A stretch of DNA of 22,563 nt from a virus. The stretch lies in IMG/VR virus record IMGVR_UViG_3300013286_000063, positions 1 to 22,563 of that record; one strand, written 5' to 3'. A program made the translations under genes and the position numbers. Below, piece after piece: positions 15,518-21,848 of this stretch. The notes beneath the pieces were generated by a model that was not told where the DNA came from, did not search any database, and was given only the letters and a program-made list of their open reading frames with translations. How positions within the stretch are numbered: the stretch's first letter is position 1; the number at the start of each line of letters is the position of its first letter.

Positions 15518-16246
15518 ATGTCATACCACCTATCTGACGAATACCTCGCCGAGGCACGCCAGCGAGCGTACCGCTACCAGGGGCAATGGACTGGAACGGC
15601 AGGCTCGCTCGCGGCAGATGTGGCACGACTTCTCATCGAAAGGAAACGCATGCAAGGCACGATCACGAACCTCGAGGAAACAAACTCGCAGCTGCGGGCC
15701 GCTGTGGAGACTCGCCTGTCCGGCGGCTGCTGCGACGGCGGCAAGTGCCACGCCTCAAAAGACGACGCTCCCGGCCGTTGGAAAGAAATCACGCAGGCGA
15801 GCGCCGAGAAGTACCACGCCGACCGAGCCGAGACCGAAGAGTCGGTGCCGGTGGACTGGATTCTTCAAGGCCAGAAGGAGATGGAGGCCGCACCAGACGA
15901 CATCCGCTGGACGGGTGACAGCATCATCGCCAAGCAGGACGACATCAGGCCCGGCTCGCGGGAGTTTCTTGACGTGCTCGACGAGTTGCGGACGCTTCAC
16001 CTGCGGAAAACAAAAGACTACGGGGTGGACGAGGACGCACTGTCAAACATCCGGCAGAGTGCCGACGTGGTGAACATGCCAGCGTGGGCCGGCTGCATTC
16101 TTCGGATCTCCGACAAGATGCACCGGCTCAAGGCGTTTTTCCGAAATGGTCGGTGCGAATTCGACGGAGTCGAGGACACGCTGAAGGACATCGCCTGCTA
16201 TGCGGCGATTGCGCTTGTTCTTCACAGGAAGTCAGACCCGGTCTAG
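15518..16246 (+). CDS. MazG-like / DUF1599 (nucleotide modification-associated domain 1) protein
   Basis: A 242-residue protein. The C-terminal ~95 residues (145-240) read FLDVLDELRTLHLRKTKDYG, then DALSNIRQSADV, MPAWAGCILRISDKMHRLKA, and GVEDTLKDIACYAAIALVL. This pattern (K-x-K-D-Y-G, N, D-K-x-x-R-L, E-D-x-L-x-D-x-A-x-Y) is that of the DUF1599 family of MazG-like all-alpha nucleotide pyrophosphohydrolases. The N-terminal half has a helical coiled-coil-like segment and an unusual Cys-rich GGCCDGGKCHASKDD at residues 69-83, possibly a metal site. It probably acts on a nucleotide, for pool control or modified-base synthesis. GAAGG precedes the start. Confidence 0.65.
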   Translation: MSYHLSDEYLAEARQRAYRYQGQWTGTAGSLAADVARLLIERKRMQGTITNLEETNSQLRAAVETRLSGGCCDGGKCHASKDDAPGRWKEITQASAEKYHADRAETEESVPVDWILQGQKEMEAAPDDIRWTGDSIIAKQDDIRPGSREFLDVLDELRTLHLRKTKDYGVDEDALSNIRQSADVVNMPAWAGCILRISDKMHRLKAFFRNGRCEFDGVEDTLKDIACYAAIALVLHRKSDPV

Positions 16247-16276
16247 TTTGCCTCACCACCGGCCTAGTCTGGCGGC

Positions 16277-16636
16277 ATGGCAGACCAACAGCCGACCGCC
16301 GTCGTCATCGACGCACACGTTATGCAATTTCTCGCCGACTCCCGTCGTGCGGCGGCTGACGGTCTGACTTGGGCAGAATTCGGCGGGCTGCTGACGGCAC
16401 TGTGTCGCCTGTGCATTGAGACGCTTGACCGCGTGAAGACGTTGAGCGGACCAGAGAAGAAGGCGATTGCACTCGTGGCTGTCGCTGCCTTGTTTGACGG
16501 CGTTGCTGGTAAGTGCGTTCCGCTTGCTGCGTGGCCAGCGTGGGCGCTCCTGCGACCGGCTTTGCGTGCGTTTGTGCTGGCTCTCGCCAGTGGTGCCATT
16601 GAGTCCATGATCCCTATGGTGAGGTCGTCAACGTGA
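16277..16636 (+). CDS. Membrane-associated protein, possible holin
   Basis: A 119-residue protein. The first half is helical and polar. From residue ~62 it becomes hydrophobic (KAIALVAVAALFDGVAG, then PLAAWPAWALLRPALRAFVL and ALASGAIESMIPMV), which could give one or two membrane-associated helices separated by CVP. A small protein of this sort, directly before another two-helix membrane protein and a membrane-anchored peptidase, is a reasonable holin candidate, but the topology is not clear enough to be sure. Its stop overlaps the next start (GTGA at 16633). No ribosome binding site is evident before the ATG. Confidence 0.55.
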   Translation: MADQQPTAVVIDAHVMQFLADSRRAAADGLTWAEFGGLLTALCRLCIETLDRVKTLSGPEKKAIALVAVAALFDGVAGKCVPLAAWPAWALLRPALRAFVLALASGAIESMIPMVRSST

Positions 16637-17190
16637 TCACAGCGTTACTTGTGGCGTTTGCCGTCTACGTGCTCGCCGGCCAGCAGATCACCGAGAAGGT
16701 GAAGTCGTGGTACGCCACAGCCAAGATGCCAACCATCGCCGGACAGCACGTTGCCGTACTTGCCCTGGTCGTGGCCGCTGCAATCTCGTTCATGCCCAGC
16801 CGCTTGAGCACGCCGAAACCTGAGCCGGCTCCTGTACCGCCTGATGCGTTCTCGTTGCGTGGCAAGTTTGTCGGCCCGTCTGCCGCAGAAGATGCAGCGA
16901 CGATGTCCGCGCTGTGCGGCGAGCTCGCCGACTGCATTGAGTACGACGGCTCGCACGACCAACGACTGAAGACGGGCGTGGCGTTTGACGACCTGCGGAT
17001 TGCTGCACGCGAGCTGCGGTGCAAAGGCGAGTCGATCGGTGCTCGTCAGCCACAGGTGCGGGACGCCGTGCACAAGTTCCTAGACGACGCTGTGGGCTCG
17101 TCTGGTGGGCTTGTGACGCCCGAGAGCCGGGCAGCGTGGGTCTCTGCACTCCGTGACCTGGCGAGGGCTGCAGCCGATGTCACGAAGTAA
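16633..17190 (+). CDS. Two-helix membrane protein with soluble C-terminal domain
   Basis: A 185-residue protein from a GTG that overlaps the previous stop. Residues ~2-17 (TALLVAFAVYVLAG) and ~38-54 (HVAVLALVVAAAISFM) look like membrane helices. A Pro-rich linker (PKPEPAPVPP) and a ~115-residue soluble helical domain (ALCGELADCIEYDG, FDDLRIAARELRCKG) follow. The predicted form is an anchored protein with its larger domain on one side of the membrane. No family was recognised. It overlaps the start of the peptidase gene by 14 bases, so they are probably translated together. Confidence 0.6.
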   Translation: MITALLVAFAVYVLAGQQITEKVKSWYATAKMPTIAGQHVAVLALVVAAAISFMPSRLSTPKPEPAPVPPDAFSLRGKFVGPSAAEDAATMSALCGELADCIEYDGSHDQRLKTGVAFDDLRIAARELRCKGESIGARQPQVRDAVHKFLDDAVGSSGGLVTPESRAAWVSALRDLARAAADVTK

Positions 17191-18253
17191 TCGCTGGTCT
17201 GTCGGTGCCGTCACGTTCGTCATCTTCATGGCGATCCTCGGGACGCTCGTAGAGCGGGCCACTCGCCGCACCGTTGACGCGATTGACGCACGGTTCGGCT
17301 ACACGCCCGATCCGGCAGGCACAAAGGCATTTCTGGCAACGCTCGGAGACGAAAAGTTCTTCAGCCAAGCGGGTGCCGAGGCAATGAAGGAAGCCAAAGG
17401 CGTTGATACGTTTCTTTATCGGCAACTCAATTCGGCCCACATGGCACGCTACGGAAAGCCGTTTGTTGTTGGCCGGCAGCAGATCGGCGACTGCACCTCG
17501 TGGGGAGGAATGCACGCCGTCGCGGTTGCCGATGCGGTCTCTTGGTCTCTTGGCAAACTGCCAGAGCCGCCGCTGCTTCCGGCTACTGAGCCGTTGTACG
17601 GCGGAGCTCGAGTGGAAGCCCGAGGCAAGCCGGGCGACGGCGCCCAACCCTACGGCGGATTTTCGGACGGTGCCACTGGCTACGGAGTCGCCAAGTTCCT
17701 CCGCGAGTACGGCGTGGTCTACCGGCAGAAGTACCCGACATCAGACCTGACCGAGTATTCCGGCGAGCGTGCAAAGCAGTGGGGAGCCTACGGCTGTGGA
17801 GGCCAGGGCGACGCGGGCCGCATGGACGCTGAAGCAAAGAAGCATCCGCTGAAGCACGTGGTCGCAATTCGCACATGGTCAGAACTTGCCGCAGCTTTGG
17901 AATCAGGCTACCCGGTGACATTGGCGTCTAGCCAGGGCTTTCAGTCCACGCGAAACAAAGACGGCATCGCCGAGGCGTCTGGGACATGGCAGCACCAGAT
18001 GTGCGCCATTGGAATCCGCCACAAGAAGAACGGATCACCGGACGACTTGTGCTTGGTCTTGAACAGCTGGGGACCAAACTGGATAGGCCCGAAAGAAAAC
18101 AAGTCTCCGAGCGATCAGCCTGACGGATCATTCTGGGCGCGCCGCAGTGTCATTGAGGGCATGCTTGATGACGCTTGGGCCATCGGCGACACGGACGGAT
18201 TTAAGTACCGAGACCTCGACCACGGCAACTGGCTCACGCCTTCGCCCAACTAG
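17177..18253 (+). CDS. Membrane-anchored papain-like cysteine peptidase (C1 family)
   Basis: I chose ATG 17177, nine bases after GAGGG at 17163-17167, giving 358 residues; a GTG at 17153 would add eight residues. Residues ~8-24 (VGAVTFVIFMAILGTLV) form an N-terminal anchor. The peptidase signature is complete: RQQIGDCTSWGG with Cys106 as nucleophile and Gln101/102 for the oxyanion, His273 in GTWQHQMCAIG, and Asn296 in LNSWGPNW. It should cleave proteins, acting outside the membrane if the anchor orients it that way. It lies between two-helix membrane proteins and a GlsB-type protein. It could be a lysin acting on a protein-rich envelope, but it may equally be a host-derived moron. Confidence 0.85.
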   Translation: MSRSNRWSVGAVTFVIFMAILGTLVERATRRTVDAIDARFGYTPDPAGTKAFLATLGDEKFFSQAGAEAMKEAKGVDTFLYRQLNSAHMARYGKPFVVGRQQIGDCTSWGGMHAVAVADAVSWSLGKLPEPPLLPATEPLYGGARVEARGKPGDGAQPYGGFSDGATGYGVAKFLREYGVVYRQKYPTSDLTEYSGERAKQWGAYGCGGQGDAGRMDAEAKKHPLKHVVAIRTWSELAAALESGYPVTLASSQGFQSTRNKDGIAEASGTWQHQMCAIGIRHKKNGSPDDLCLVLNSWGPNWIGPKENKSPSDQPDGSFWARRSVIEGMLDDAWAIGDTDGFKYRDLDHGNWLTPSPN

Positions 18254-18262
18254 GAGACGCTC

Positions 18263-18490
18263 ATGGGTCTGCTTCTCTGGCTCGCATTCGGTGCCATCGT
18301 AGGCGGCATTGCCAAGTGGCTGATGCCCGGCAAGTGCCCGCAAGGCTGGCTCCCGACGATCGCTCTCGGCGTTGTCGGCTCGTTCGCTGGCGGTCTGCCA
18401 TTTGGCCACGGTTCTGCAGGGCTGGTCGGCAGCGTTGTCGGTGCGTGCGTGGTGATGTTTCTCTACTCGATTTGGAGCGTTGACCAGTGA
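18263..18490 (+). CDS. GlsB/YeaQ/YmgE family small membrane protein
   Basis: A 75-residue protein with three hydrophobic stretches: residues ~2-20 (GLLLWLAFGAIVGGIAKWLM), ~28-46 (LPTIALGVVGSFAGGLPFG) and ~51-71 (AGLVGSVVGACVVMFLYSIW). The Gly-rich repeats (GAIVGGIAKWL, GVVGSFAGG) are the family signature; family members are called transglycosylase-associated, though their function is poorly known. The start is fixed by AGGAG (18252-18256 region), overlapping the TAG stop of the peptidase gene. It could serve as a holin-like pore or as a stress membrane protein. The stop overlaps the next GTG (GTGA). Confidence 0.85.
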   Translation: MGLLLWLAFGAIVGGIAKWLMPGKCPQGWLPTIALGVVGSFAGGLPFGHGSAGLVGSVVGACVVMFLYSIWSVDQ

Positions 18491-18750
18491 CAAACCGAGA
18501 CCTACGCATCGTGTCAATTTCCGTGCTGGTCGCTGCTGCCGTCACGTGGGCCGCAGCAACATCGGACTACTCGCCAATCAAGCCAAAGACTGACAGGCCA
18601 GTCCTTCGGCTGATCCAGAGGCTCGCTCGCGTCGGCTTGTGGGTGATGTGGGCCGCAGACCCGCCACCAGCTGACTCGCAGCAGTACGTTGTCCACGCAC
18701 CTGTGGACGCTGATGGCCACCGAGTTCTCAACCACGGGCAAGGGTGGTGA
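18487..18750 (+). CDS. Small membrane protein
   Basis: An 87-residue protein from a GTG overlapping the previous stop. Residues ~6-24 (RIVSISVLVAAAVTWAAAT) form one membrane helix, and a second hydrophobic stretch (RVGLWVMWAADPP) follows at ~47-60. The C-terminus is polar (HAPVDADGHRVLNHGQGW). It belongs to a run of small membrane or secreted proteins next to the peptidase, so a role in lysis or envelope interaction is possible. No family was recognised and there is no clear spanin signature. Confidence 0.55.
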   Translation: MTNRDLRIVSISVLVAAAVTWAAATSDYSPIKPKTDRPVLRLIQRLARVGLWVMWAADPPPADSQQYVVHAPVDADGHRVLNHGQGW

Positions 18751-18753
18751 CGC

Positions 18754-19056
18754 ATGTGGAACTATCTGCTCGCTCTACTCGCCTCTCTGTCTGCCGATCC
18801 TGCACAGATCGACCGTGAGTCTCCACGGGCCTCGGCGGCAGTCTCGGCTGCGTATGCCACCACAGCCCATGAGAAGGCTCCAGAGCCCACTCCAGCCCCT
18901 CCCAAGCCCAAGCCTGCCGTCTGTGCTGACTGCGGTGGACGGGGCTATATCGTCCACGGAGACGGGCACCGGACCACGTGCCCAGCTTGTGGCGGAAAGG
19001 CCCCCGGCGCGTCGCTCACGCCTGATGCACCTGTCCAGCCTGCGGGCGGGAGGTGA
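18754..19056 (+). CDS. Secreted small protein with DnaJ-type zinc ribbon
   Basis: A 100-residue protein. The N-terminus WNYLLALLASLSADP looks like a short signal peptide. A Pro-rich linker (EPTPAPPKPKPAV) leads to C57-x-x-C60-G-G-R-G and C76-x-x-C79-G-G, a pair of CxxCGG motifs like one half of the DnaJ cysteine-rich repeat. They should bind one zinc ion. A zinc ribbon in a protein that appears to be exported is unusual; either the N-terminus is a membrane anchor with the ribbon in the cytoplasm or the domain acts outside. It starts three bases after the previous stop. Confidence 0.6.
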   Translation: MWNYLLALLASLSADPAQIDRESPRASAAVSAAYATTAHEKAPEPTPAPPKPKPAVCADCGGRGYIVHGDGHRTTCPACGGKAPGASLTPDAPVQPAGGR

Positions 19057-19058
19057 CG

Positions 19059-19436
19059 GTGGGCGACGCGCCGGGCGGAATGCTGCCGCACATGCGCAGC
19101 CGACTGAGGCAAGAGATCGGACCTCGAGCCGTCCACGCCGGGCGTGCGTTTGACGAGTTCGTGGACGCCATCTGCCGCTGCTGGAACGCCGAGCACTGGA
19201 CGAAGCTGGCACGCACGCAGCCGGAGAGCGAGATGCTGGCCGTGATGGACGCCAAGGTCTTGATCGCCAAAGTGGGCGAGGACGTTGAGGCGATGTGGGG
19301 CGCGTCGCCAGAACTGCGAACGCTCTACGCTGACGTAGGCCACCAGGCCGTCGAGGTTTTCGCCCGCATCTGGTTTGAGTCAATGAGCAACCGGACGTGG
19401 ATGCGTCAGGCGTGCCGCGAAGCCCGTAAGACTTGA
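19059..19436 (+). CDS. Conserved-looking protein of unknown function
   Basis: GTG 19059 is five bases after GGGAGG (19048-19053), so I prefer it to GTG 19053, which overlaps the upstream stop. The product is 125 residues and mostly helical, with AFDEFVDAICRCWNAEHW, ESEMLAVMDAKVLIAKVGED and AVEVFARIWFESMSNRTW. It carries Trp- and Arg-rich surfaces and no membrane segment. No family was recognised. It does not resemble the membrane proteins before it, and its TGA stop is part of the TTGACA element that precedes the next gene. Confidence 0.6.
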   Translation: MGDAPGGMLPHMRSRLRQEIGPRAVHAGRAFDEFVDAICRCWNAEHWTKLARTQPESEMLAVMDAKVLIAKVGEDVEAMWGASPELRTLYADVGHQAVEVFARIWFESMSNRTWMRQACREARKT

Positions 19437-19460
19437 CAGTCCGGCGACACTCGCAGCATG
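19433..19460 (+). promoter_or_regulatory. TTGACA element 25 bases before an ATG (second copy)
   Basis: TTGACA at 19433-19438 contains the stop of the upstream gene and lies exactly 25 bases before ATG 19458, followed by GGG, as at 13921/13946. The identical distance and the shared GCATGGG at the junction suggest a common element, though a normal -10 is lacking. Confidence 0.3.
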
Positions 19461-19859
19461 GGCGAGGTACAGCGGTCACTCATCGCCGACGAAGATCTGC
19501 CGCCGGCGAAGGGCAAGCGACGCCGCATGCCCGCGAGGCTCACGCCAGCCATGAGGAAATTTCTCACCAGGCTGGCCCGCATCGGTGCTCGCGTCACCTG
19601 GACGATTGAGCTCCTCTACGATCCGAGCAAGGGCGGCCAGGGCGAGTTGACCGACCGAGCCAAGGCCGGCGATCACACGCTTGTGCTCGACACTGTCCGC
19701 GAGGTGGAATACCGAGCCTCCATGCTGGCAGATGACATTGAGGTGTTTATGACGCCGCCGGATCGCTTGCCATCCGAGCCGGGCCACCCGTCTCGAGTAG
19801 ACGCGATGGCCCGGAGGCAGGCGGCGAAGCAGCACATATTTGACTGTGACAAAAGCTAG
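19458..19859 (+). CDS. Basic protein of unknown function
   Basis: A 133-residue protein. The first ~45 residues are very basic (KGKRRRMPARLTPAMRKFL, then RIGARVTWTIELL), and the rest is helical (VLDTVREVEYRASMLADDIE) with a Pro-rich loop. No family was recognised. A nucleic-acid contact is possible from the charge, but is unsupported otherwise. It is the last + strand gene before the convergent integrase, so the transcript should end in the following inverted-repeat region. Confidence 0.55.
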   Translation: MGEVQRSLIADEDLPPAKGKRRRMPARLTPAMRKFLTRLARIGARVTWTIELLYDPSKGGQGELTDRAKAGDHTLVLDTVREVEYRASMLADDIEVFMTPPDRLPSEPGHPSRVDAMARRQAAKQHIFDCDKS

Positions 19860-19896
19860 GTCATTGCGCGCAAGAGCCGAGGTTTCGTCACAGGGC

Positions 19897-19945
19897 ACGG
19901 CATTTCACGGTTATTGCGTGCGGGGCAATTTACCGGAAATGCCGT
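19897..19945. repeat. 49-base imperfect inverted repeat between late genes and integrase
   Basis: ACGGCATTTC at 19897-19906 is perfectly complementary to GAAATGCCGT at 19936-19945. After one bulged A, CGG (19908-19910) pairs with CCG (19933-19935). After a small internal loop, ATTGC (19913-19917) pairs with GCAAT (19925-19929), leaving a 7-base loop. It lies in the ~165-base gap between the last late gene and the 3' end of the integrase. It could end transcription from the left or mark the attachment site; no T tract follows it on either side. A small 5-bp hairpin (20012-20024) lies closer to the integrase stop. Confidence 0.55.
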
Positions 19946-20025
19946 ACCCATCTGCGCGCCCCTTCTGTTGGCGGAATGGAACCACCAAAACTCTACAAAA
20001 ATGCCATGCCGTCAACTTTGTTGAG

Positions 20026-20943
20026 TTATTCGGCAGGTTTCTCGGGCGGCTTTTTCGGCGGACTACCGAAGGTCTTGTCGCCGAGATCCAGCTTCGGCAG
20101 CAGGTCTATTGCCGTATTTCTCGGGCGGTTGATCGTCTGGTCGAGGTAGTGGTTCTTCGTGATGGCAGGATTGGAGTGGTCAAGCAGCTGCGTGGCGTCG
20201 CCTCCGGCTAGGGCGACGTAGCTGGCAGCACTTTTCCGCAGCCCGTGGAAGCCTCGGTTGGTAACGCCAGCACAGGTGCAGACGTTTCCGAAGTGGTGCC
20301 AGAGCGTCGTGCGGTTTCCGGCCCAAGGCCAGACAAGCTCGTCATCGTCTCGCCTCATCTGGTTCAACCACAAGCACTGCTCCTCGGAGATGGGCCGCAT
20401 GATGTCGCGGGTCTGCCCTTTCCGGTTCTCGGCCTGGAAGATGACCGTCCGCTGGAGCGTGTCCACGTCACGCCAACGGAGAGCCATGTGGCTGCCGATC
20501 CGCTCGGCTGTTTCCCAGCACGACCGGATGAGCGTCGGCATGAACACGTGCGGAGGCACCTGCGTTGGCCCGTAAGGCGGCTTTCGCCTCATGGCCTCTC
20601 TGAGTAGGGCTGACACGTCCTCGACCGTGTAGCCTCGCGGTATGCGTCCTGGTGCCTTCACCTGCGGCAGGGTTGGGAACTGCTCGACGTAGCGGCGTTT
20701 CGCACAGTACGACCAGATGGCAGAGATCTGGTTCCTGTCCTTCCGGGCTGTCGCCGCCTTCACGATCGCCCGTCTGTGGGCCACGTAAAGCTGCACCGTC
20801 AGGCTGTCGAGGTGGGCCAGCGTCGGCTCGGTGCCGAGTTGGTCAGCCCAACGCTTGAACGTCAGCCGGTATTGCCTGCGGCACTCCTCGGAATGGGCCG
20901 CGATCACTGCATATTCTTTCTCGTAGATGTCTCGGAGTAGCAT
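20026..20943 (-). CDS. int: Tyrosine recombinase / phage integrase
   Basis: Counting from the ATG at 20943-20941, the product is 305 residues. I prefer this start because AAAGG (complement of 20952-20956) lies eight bases upstream; an ATG two codons earlier is only two bases from it. The catalytic set is visible: Arg148 in ETAERIGSHMALRW, Lys175 in NRKGQ, His233-x-x-Arg236 in FHGLRKSAAS, His256 in LLDHSNPA and Tyr266 in NHYLD. Residues ~1-90 form the SAM-like core-binding domain (RQYRLTFKRWADQL). It catalyses integration at att. It points away from the early genes, and the 20-bp palindrome lies just upstream. The Lys/Pro-rich tail (SPPKKPPEKPAE) is an extension. Confidence 0.95.
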   Translation of the reverse strand: MLLRDIYEKEYAVIAAHSEECRRQYRLTFKRWADQLGTEPTLAHLDSLTVQLYVAHRRAIVKAATARKDRNQISAIWSYCAKRRYVEQFPTLPQVKAPGRIPRGYTVEDVSALLREAMRRKPPYGPTQVPPHVFMPTLIRSCWETAERIGSHMALRWRDVDTLQRTVIFQAENRKGQTRDIMRPISEEQCLWLNQMRRDDDELVWPWAGNRTTLWHHFGNVCTCAGVTNRGFHGLRKSAASYVALAGGDATQLLDHSNPAITKNHYLDQTINRPRNTAIDLLPKLDLGDKTFGSPPKKPPEKPAE

Positions 20944-20982
20944 GGTCATCGCCTTTCAGATCTCGGTTGGGATTTGGGCACC

Positions 20983-20988
20983 AGTATA
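20983..20988 (-). promoter_or_regulatory. Possible -10 box of the integrase promoter
   Basis: Read on the - strand the bases are TATACT, a good -10 match about 40 bases before the integrase start. No convincing -35 lies at the usual distance, so transcription may depend on an activator or on the nearby palindrome at 21016-21035. Confidence 0.35.
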
Positions 20989-21015
20989 CATCCGTACAAC
21001 GACCTATCCTCCACT

Positions 21016-21035
21016 TAGGTTCTGTACAGTACCTA
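21016..21035. promoter_or_regulatory. Near-perfect 20-bp palindromic operator
   Basis: TAGGTTCTGTACAGTACCTA matches its own reverse complement at 18 of 20 positions; only the two T positions (6 and 15) break it. It lies between the divergent integrase and early genes, as a repressor or control operator would. The core TGTACAGTAC recurs at 22154-22163, over a -10 box. A longer flanking repeat (GGTTCT at 21018 and AGAACC at 21040) encloses its right half. Confidence 0.65.
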
Positions 21036-21088
21036 GGGTAGAACCGTGGCGGTGTTGGATGCAAATATGGCTGTTTCGCAGCGGGAAA

Positions 21089-21116
21089 TTGACTTGCGTT
21101 CCCGTATCGGTATCAT
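21089..21116 (+). promoter_or_regulatory. Early promoter A (TTGACT-N16-TATCAT)
   Basis: TTGACT (21089-21094) and TATCAT (21111-21116) are separated by 16 bases. The spacer holds the repeated operator (GTTCCCGTATCGG). The predicted transcription start is at about 21122-21124, exactly on an ATG (21124), so the message may be leaderless. Confidence 0.6.
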
Positions 21117-21123
21117 TGGGAGC

Positions 21124-21363
21124 ATGATCGCCACAATGAAAAACGACCGAGGCCGGAAAATGCTGTCGTGCCGCGACGCTGCTGAGGAATACGGCTGCTC
21201 TATGCGCTACATCAGGCGGTTGGTCGAGGACGGCAAACTTTCGCATGAGACGGTTGGCGGTGGCTATTTTGTGCCAGCCGAGGAAGTGGCCGCGCTGAAA
21301 TCGCAGGTTGCCAAGGGCACAGGGCGACACAAACCCAAGGCGGCAAAGTTCAGCCAAGGCTGA
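21124..21363 (+). CDS. Excisionase-like helix-turn-helix protein
   Basis: The core LSCRDAAEEYGCSMRYIRRL followed by VEDGKLSHETVGGGYFVPAE is the typical HTH unit of excisionase/MerR-like small DNA-binding proteins: 'DAAxxYGxSxxYIRRLVxxGKL...Y.V'. It should bind DNA and either direct excision with the integrase or regulate early genes. The start is uncertain. A GTG at 21046 would put promoter A inside the gene, so I favour ATG 21124 at the predicted transcription start; ATG 21136 or ATG 21160 (eight bases after GAGG 21148-21151) are alternatives. From 21124 it is 79 residues, with a basic tail (KGTGRHKPKAAKF). Confidence 0.75.
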   Translation: MIATMKNDRGRKMLSCRDAAEEYGCSMRYIRRLVEDGKLSHETVGGGYFVPAEEVAALKSQVAKGTGRHKPKAAKFSQG

Positions 21364-21370
21364 AACCACG

Positions 21371-21406
21371 CTTTTCTGACGGGAAATCTCACGGAAAAGA
21401 TTTTTT
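21371..21406 (+). terminator. Weak candidate terminator after the HTH gene
   Basis: CTTTTC (21371-21376) can pair with GAAAAG (21394-21399), and six T residues follow at 21401-21406. The stem is only six base pairs and AT-rich with a long loop, so this is a weak terminator; its place between the HTH stop and promoter B is suitable. Confidence 0.3.
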
Positions 21407-21417
21407 CTTATCTCCCC

Positions 21418-21445
21418 TTGCTATTGGTTCCGATATGGGTATCAT
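21418..21445 (+). promoter_or_regulatory. Early promoter B (TTGCTA-N16-TATCAT)
   Basis: TTGCTA (21418-21423), 16 bases, TATCAT (21440-21445). The spacer (TTGGTTCCGATATGGG) matches promoter A at most positions, and the match continues through TATCATTGGGG up to an ATG at 21452, which again coincides with the predicted transcription start. Confidence 0.65.
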
Positions 21446-21502
21446 TGGGGCATGCGAGCAAGTGAGACTCGCGGACCGGCCTCCACAAGCAAGGGGAAGG
21501 CA

Positions 21503-21820
21503 ATGACAATCGAAGACGAACTTGAAAACGAAGCAGCATCCGTTGACCGGCATCTTGCCGCCCTTGCCGCAATTTCTGCGGCGCTGGCAGGTTGGGACGT
21601 CGAAAGCAAGTACGTTGCCAAGCGAGGCAGCGTATACGCCACGTTGGTCTCCACTTGCGAATCGCAGTACATCACAAAACTTCGCATAGCTGACCACGAA
21701 GAAACGTCTGATCAACATGCCGCCGCTGATCTCACACTGCTTGTTGGTAAAGACGGCACTGCCGACATAGCAGGCGTTGTCGCCGCGATCATCTCAATGG
21801 AAGACGGCGGCACTTATTAG
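21503..21820 (+). CDS. Small early protein, unknown
   Basis: ATG 21503 follows AAGGGGAAGG (21491-21500), so I favour it; an in-frame ATG at 21452 sits at the predicted transcription start of promoter B and would give 17 extra residues (MRASETRGPASTSKGKA). From 21503 the product is 105 residues, acidic at the N-terminus (TIEDELENEAASVDRHLAAL) with a helix, then beta-like segments (SVYATLVSTCESQYITKLRI) and DLTLLVGKDGTADIAGVVAA. No family was recognised. It belongs to the early control region. Confidence 0.6.
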   Translation: MTIEDELENEAASVDRHLAALAAISAALAGWDVESKYVAKRGSVYATLVSTCESQYITKLRIADHEETSDQHAAADLTLLVGKDGTADIAGVVAAIISMEDGGTY

Positions 21821-21848
21821 GATTCTTCCGGCCGAGGAGGGCCACGCG

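Noticed and set aside
439-15523. TGACGTATGTCA at 439-450 and 15512-15523, containing stop and start codons
   Set aside because: Twelve-base matches are common by chance at this length. The coincidence at two gene junctions is noted but is not enough for a signal.
7191-16249. CCCGGTCTAGTTT repeated at 7191-7203 and 16237-16249
   Set aside because: A 13-base exact repeat is expected by chance a few times in a sequence this long. Both copies lie near gene ends, but no further similarity surrounds them.
18775-19479. Long - strand open frame opposite the small secreted genes
   Set aside because: It is Arg/Ser/Pro-rich without a recognisable domain and lies opposite three + strand genes with starts, couplings and ribosome binding sites.
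19897-19945. Integron-type attC site
   Set aside because: The hairpin lacks the conserved GTTRRRY/RYYYAAC ends, and the integrase has no integron-type insert visible.
21046-21123. GTG start for the HTH gene at 21046
   Set aside because: Promoter A (TTGACT-N16-TATCAT) lies inside this stretch, and the HTH core begins downstream; later ATGs fit better.
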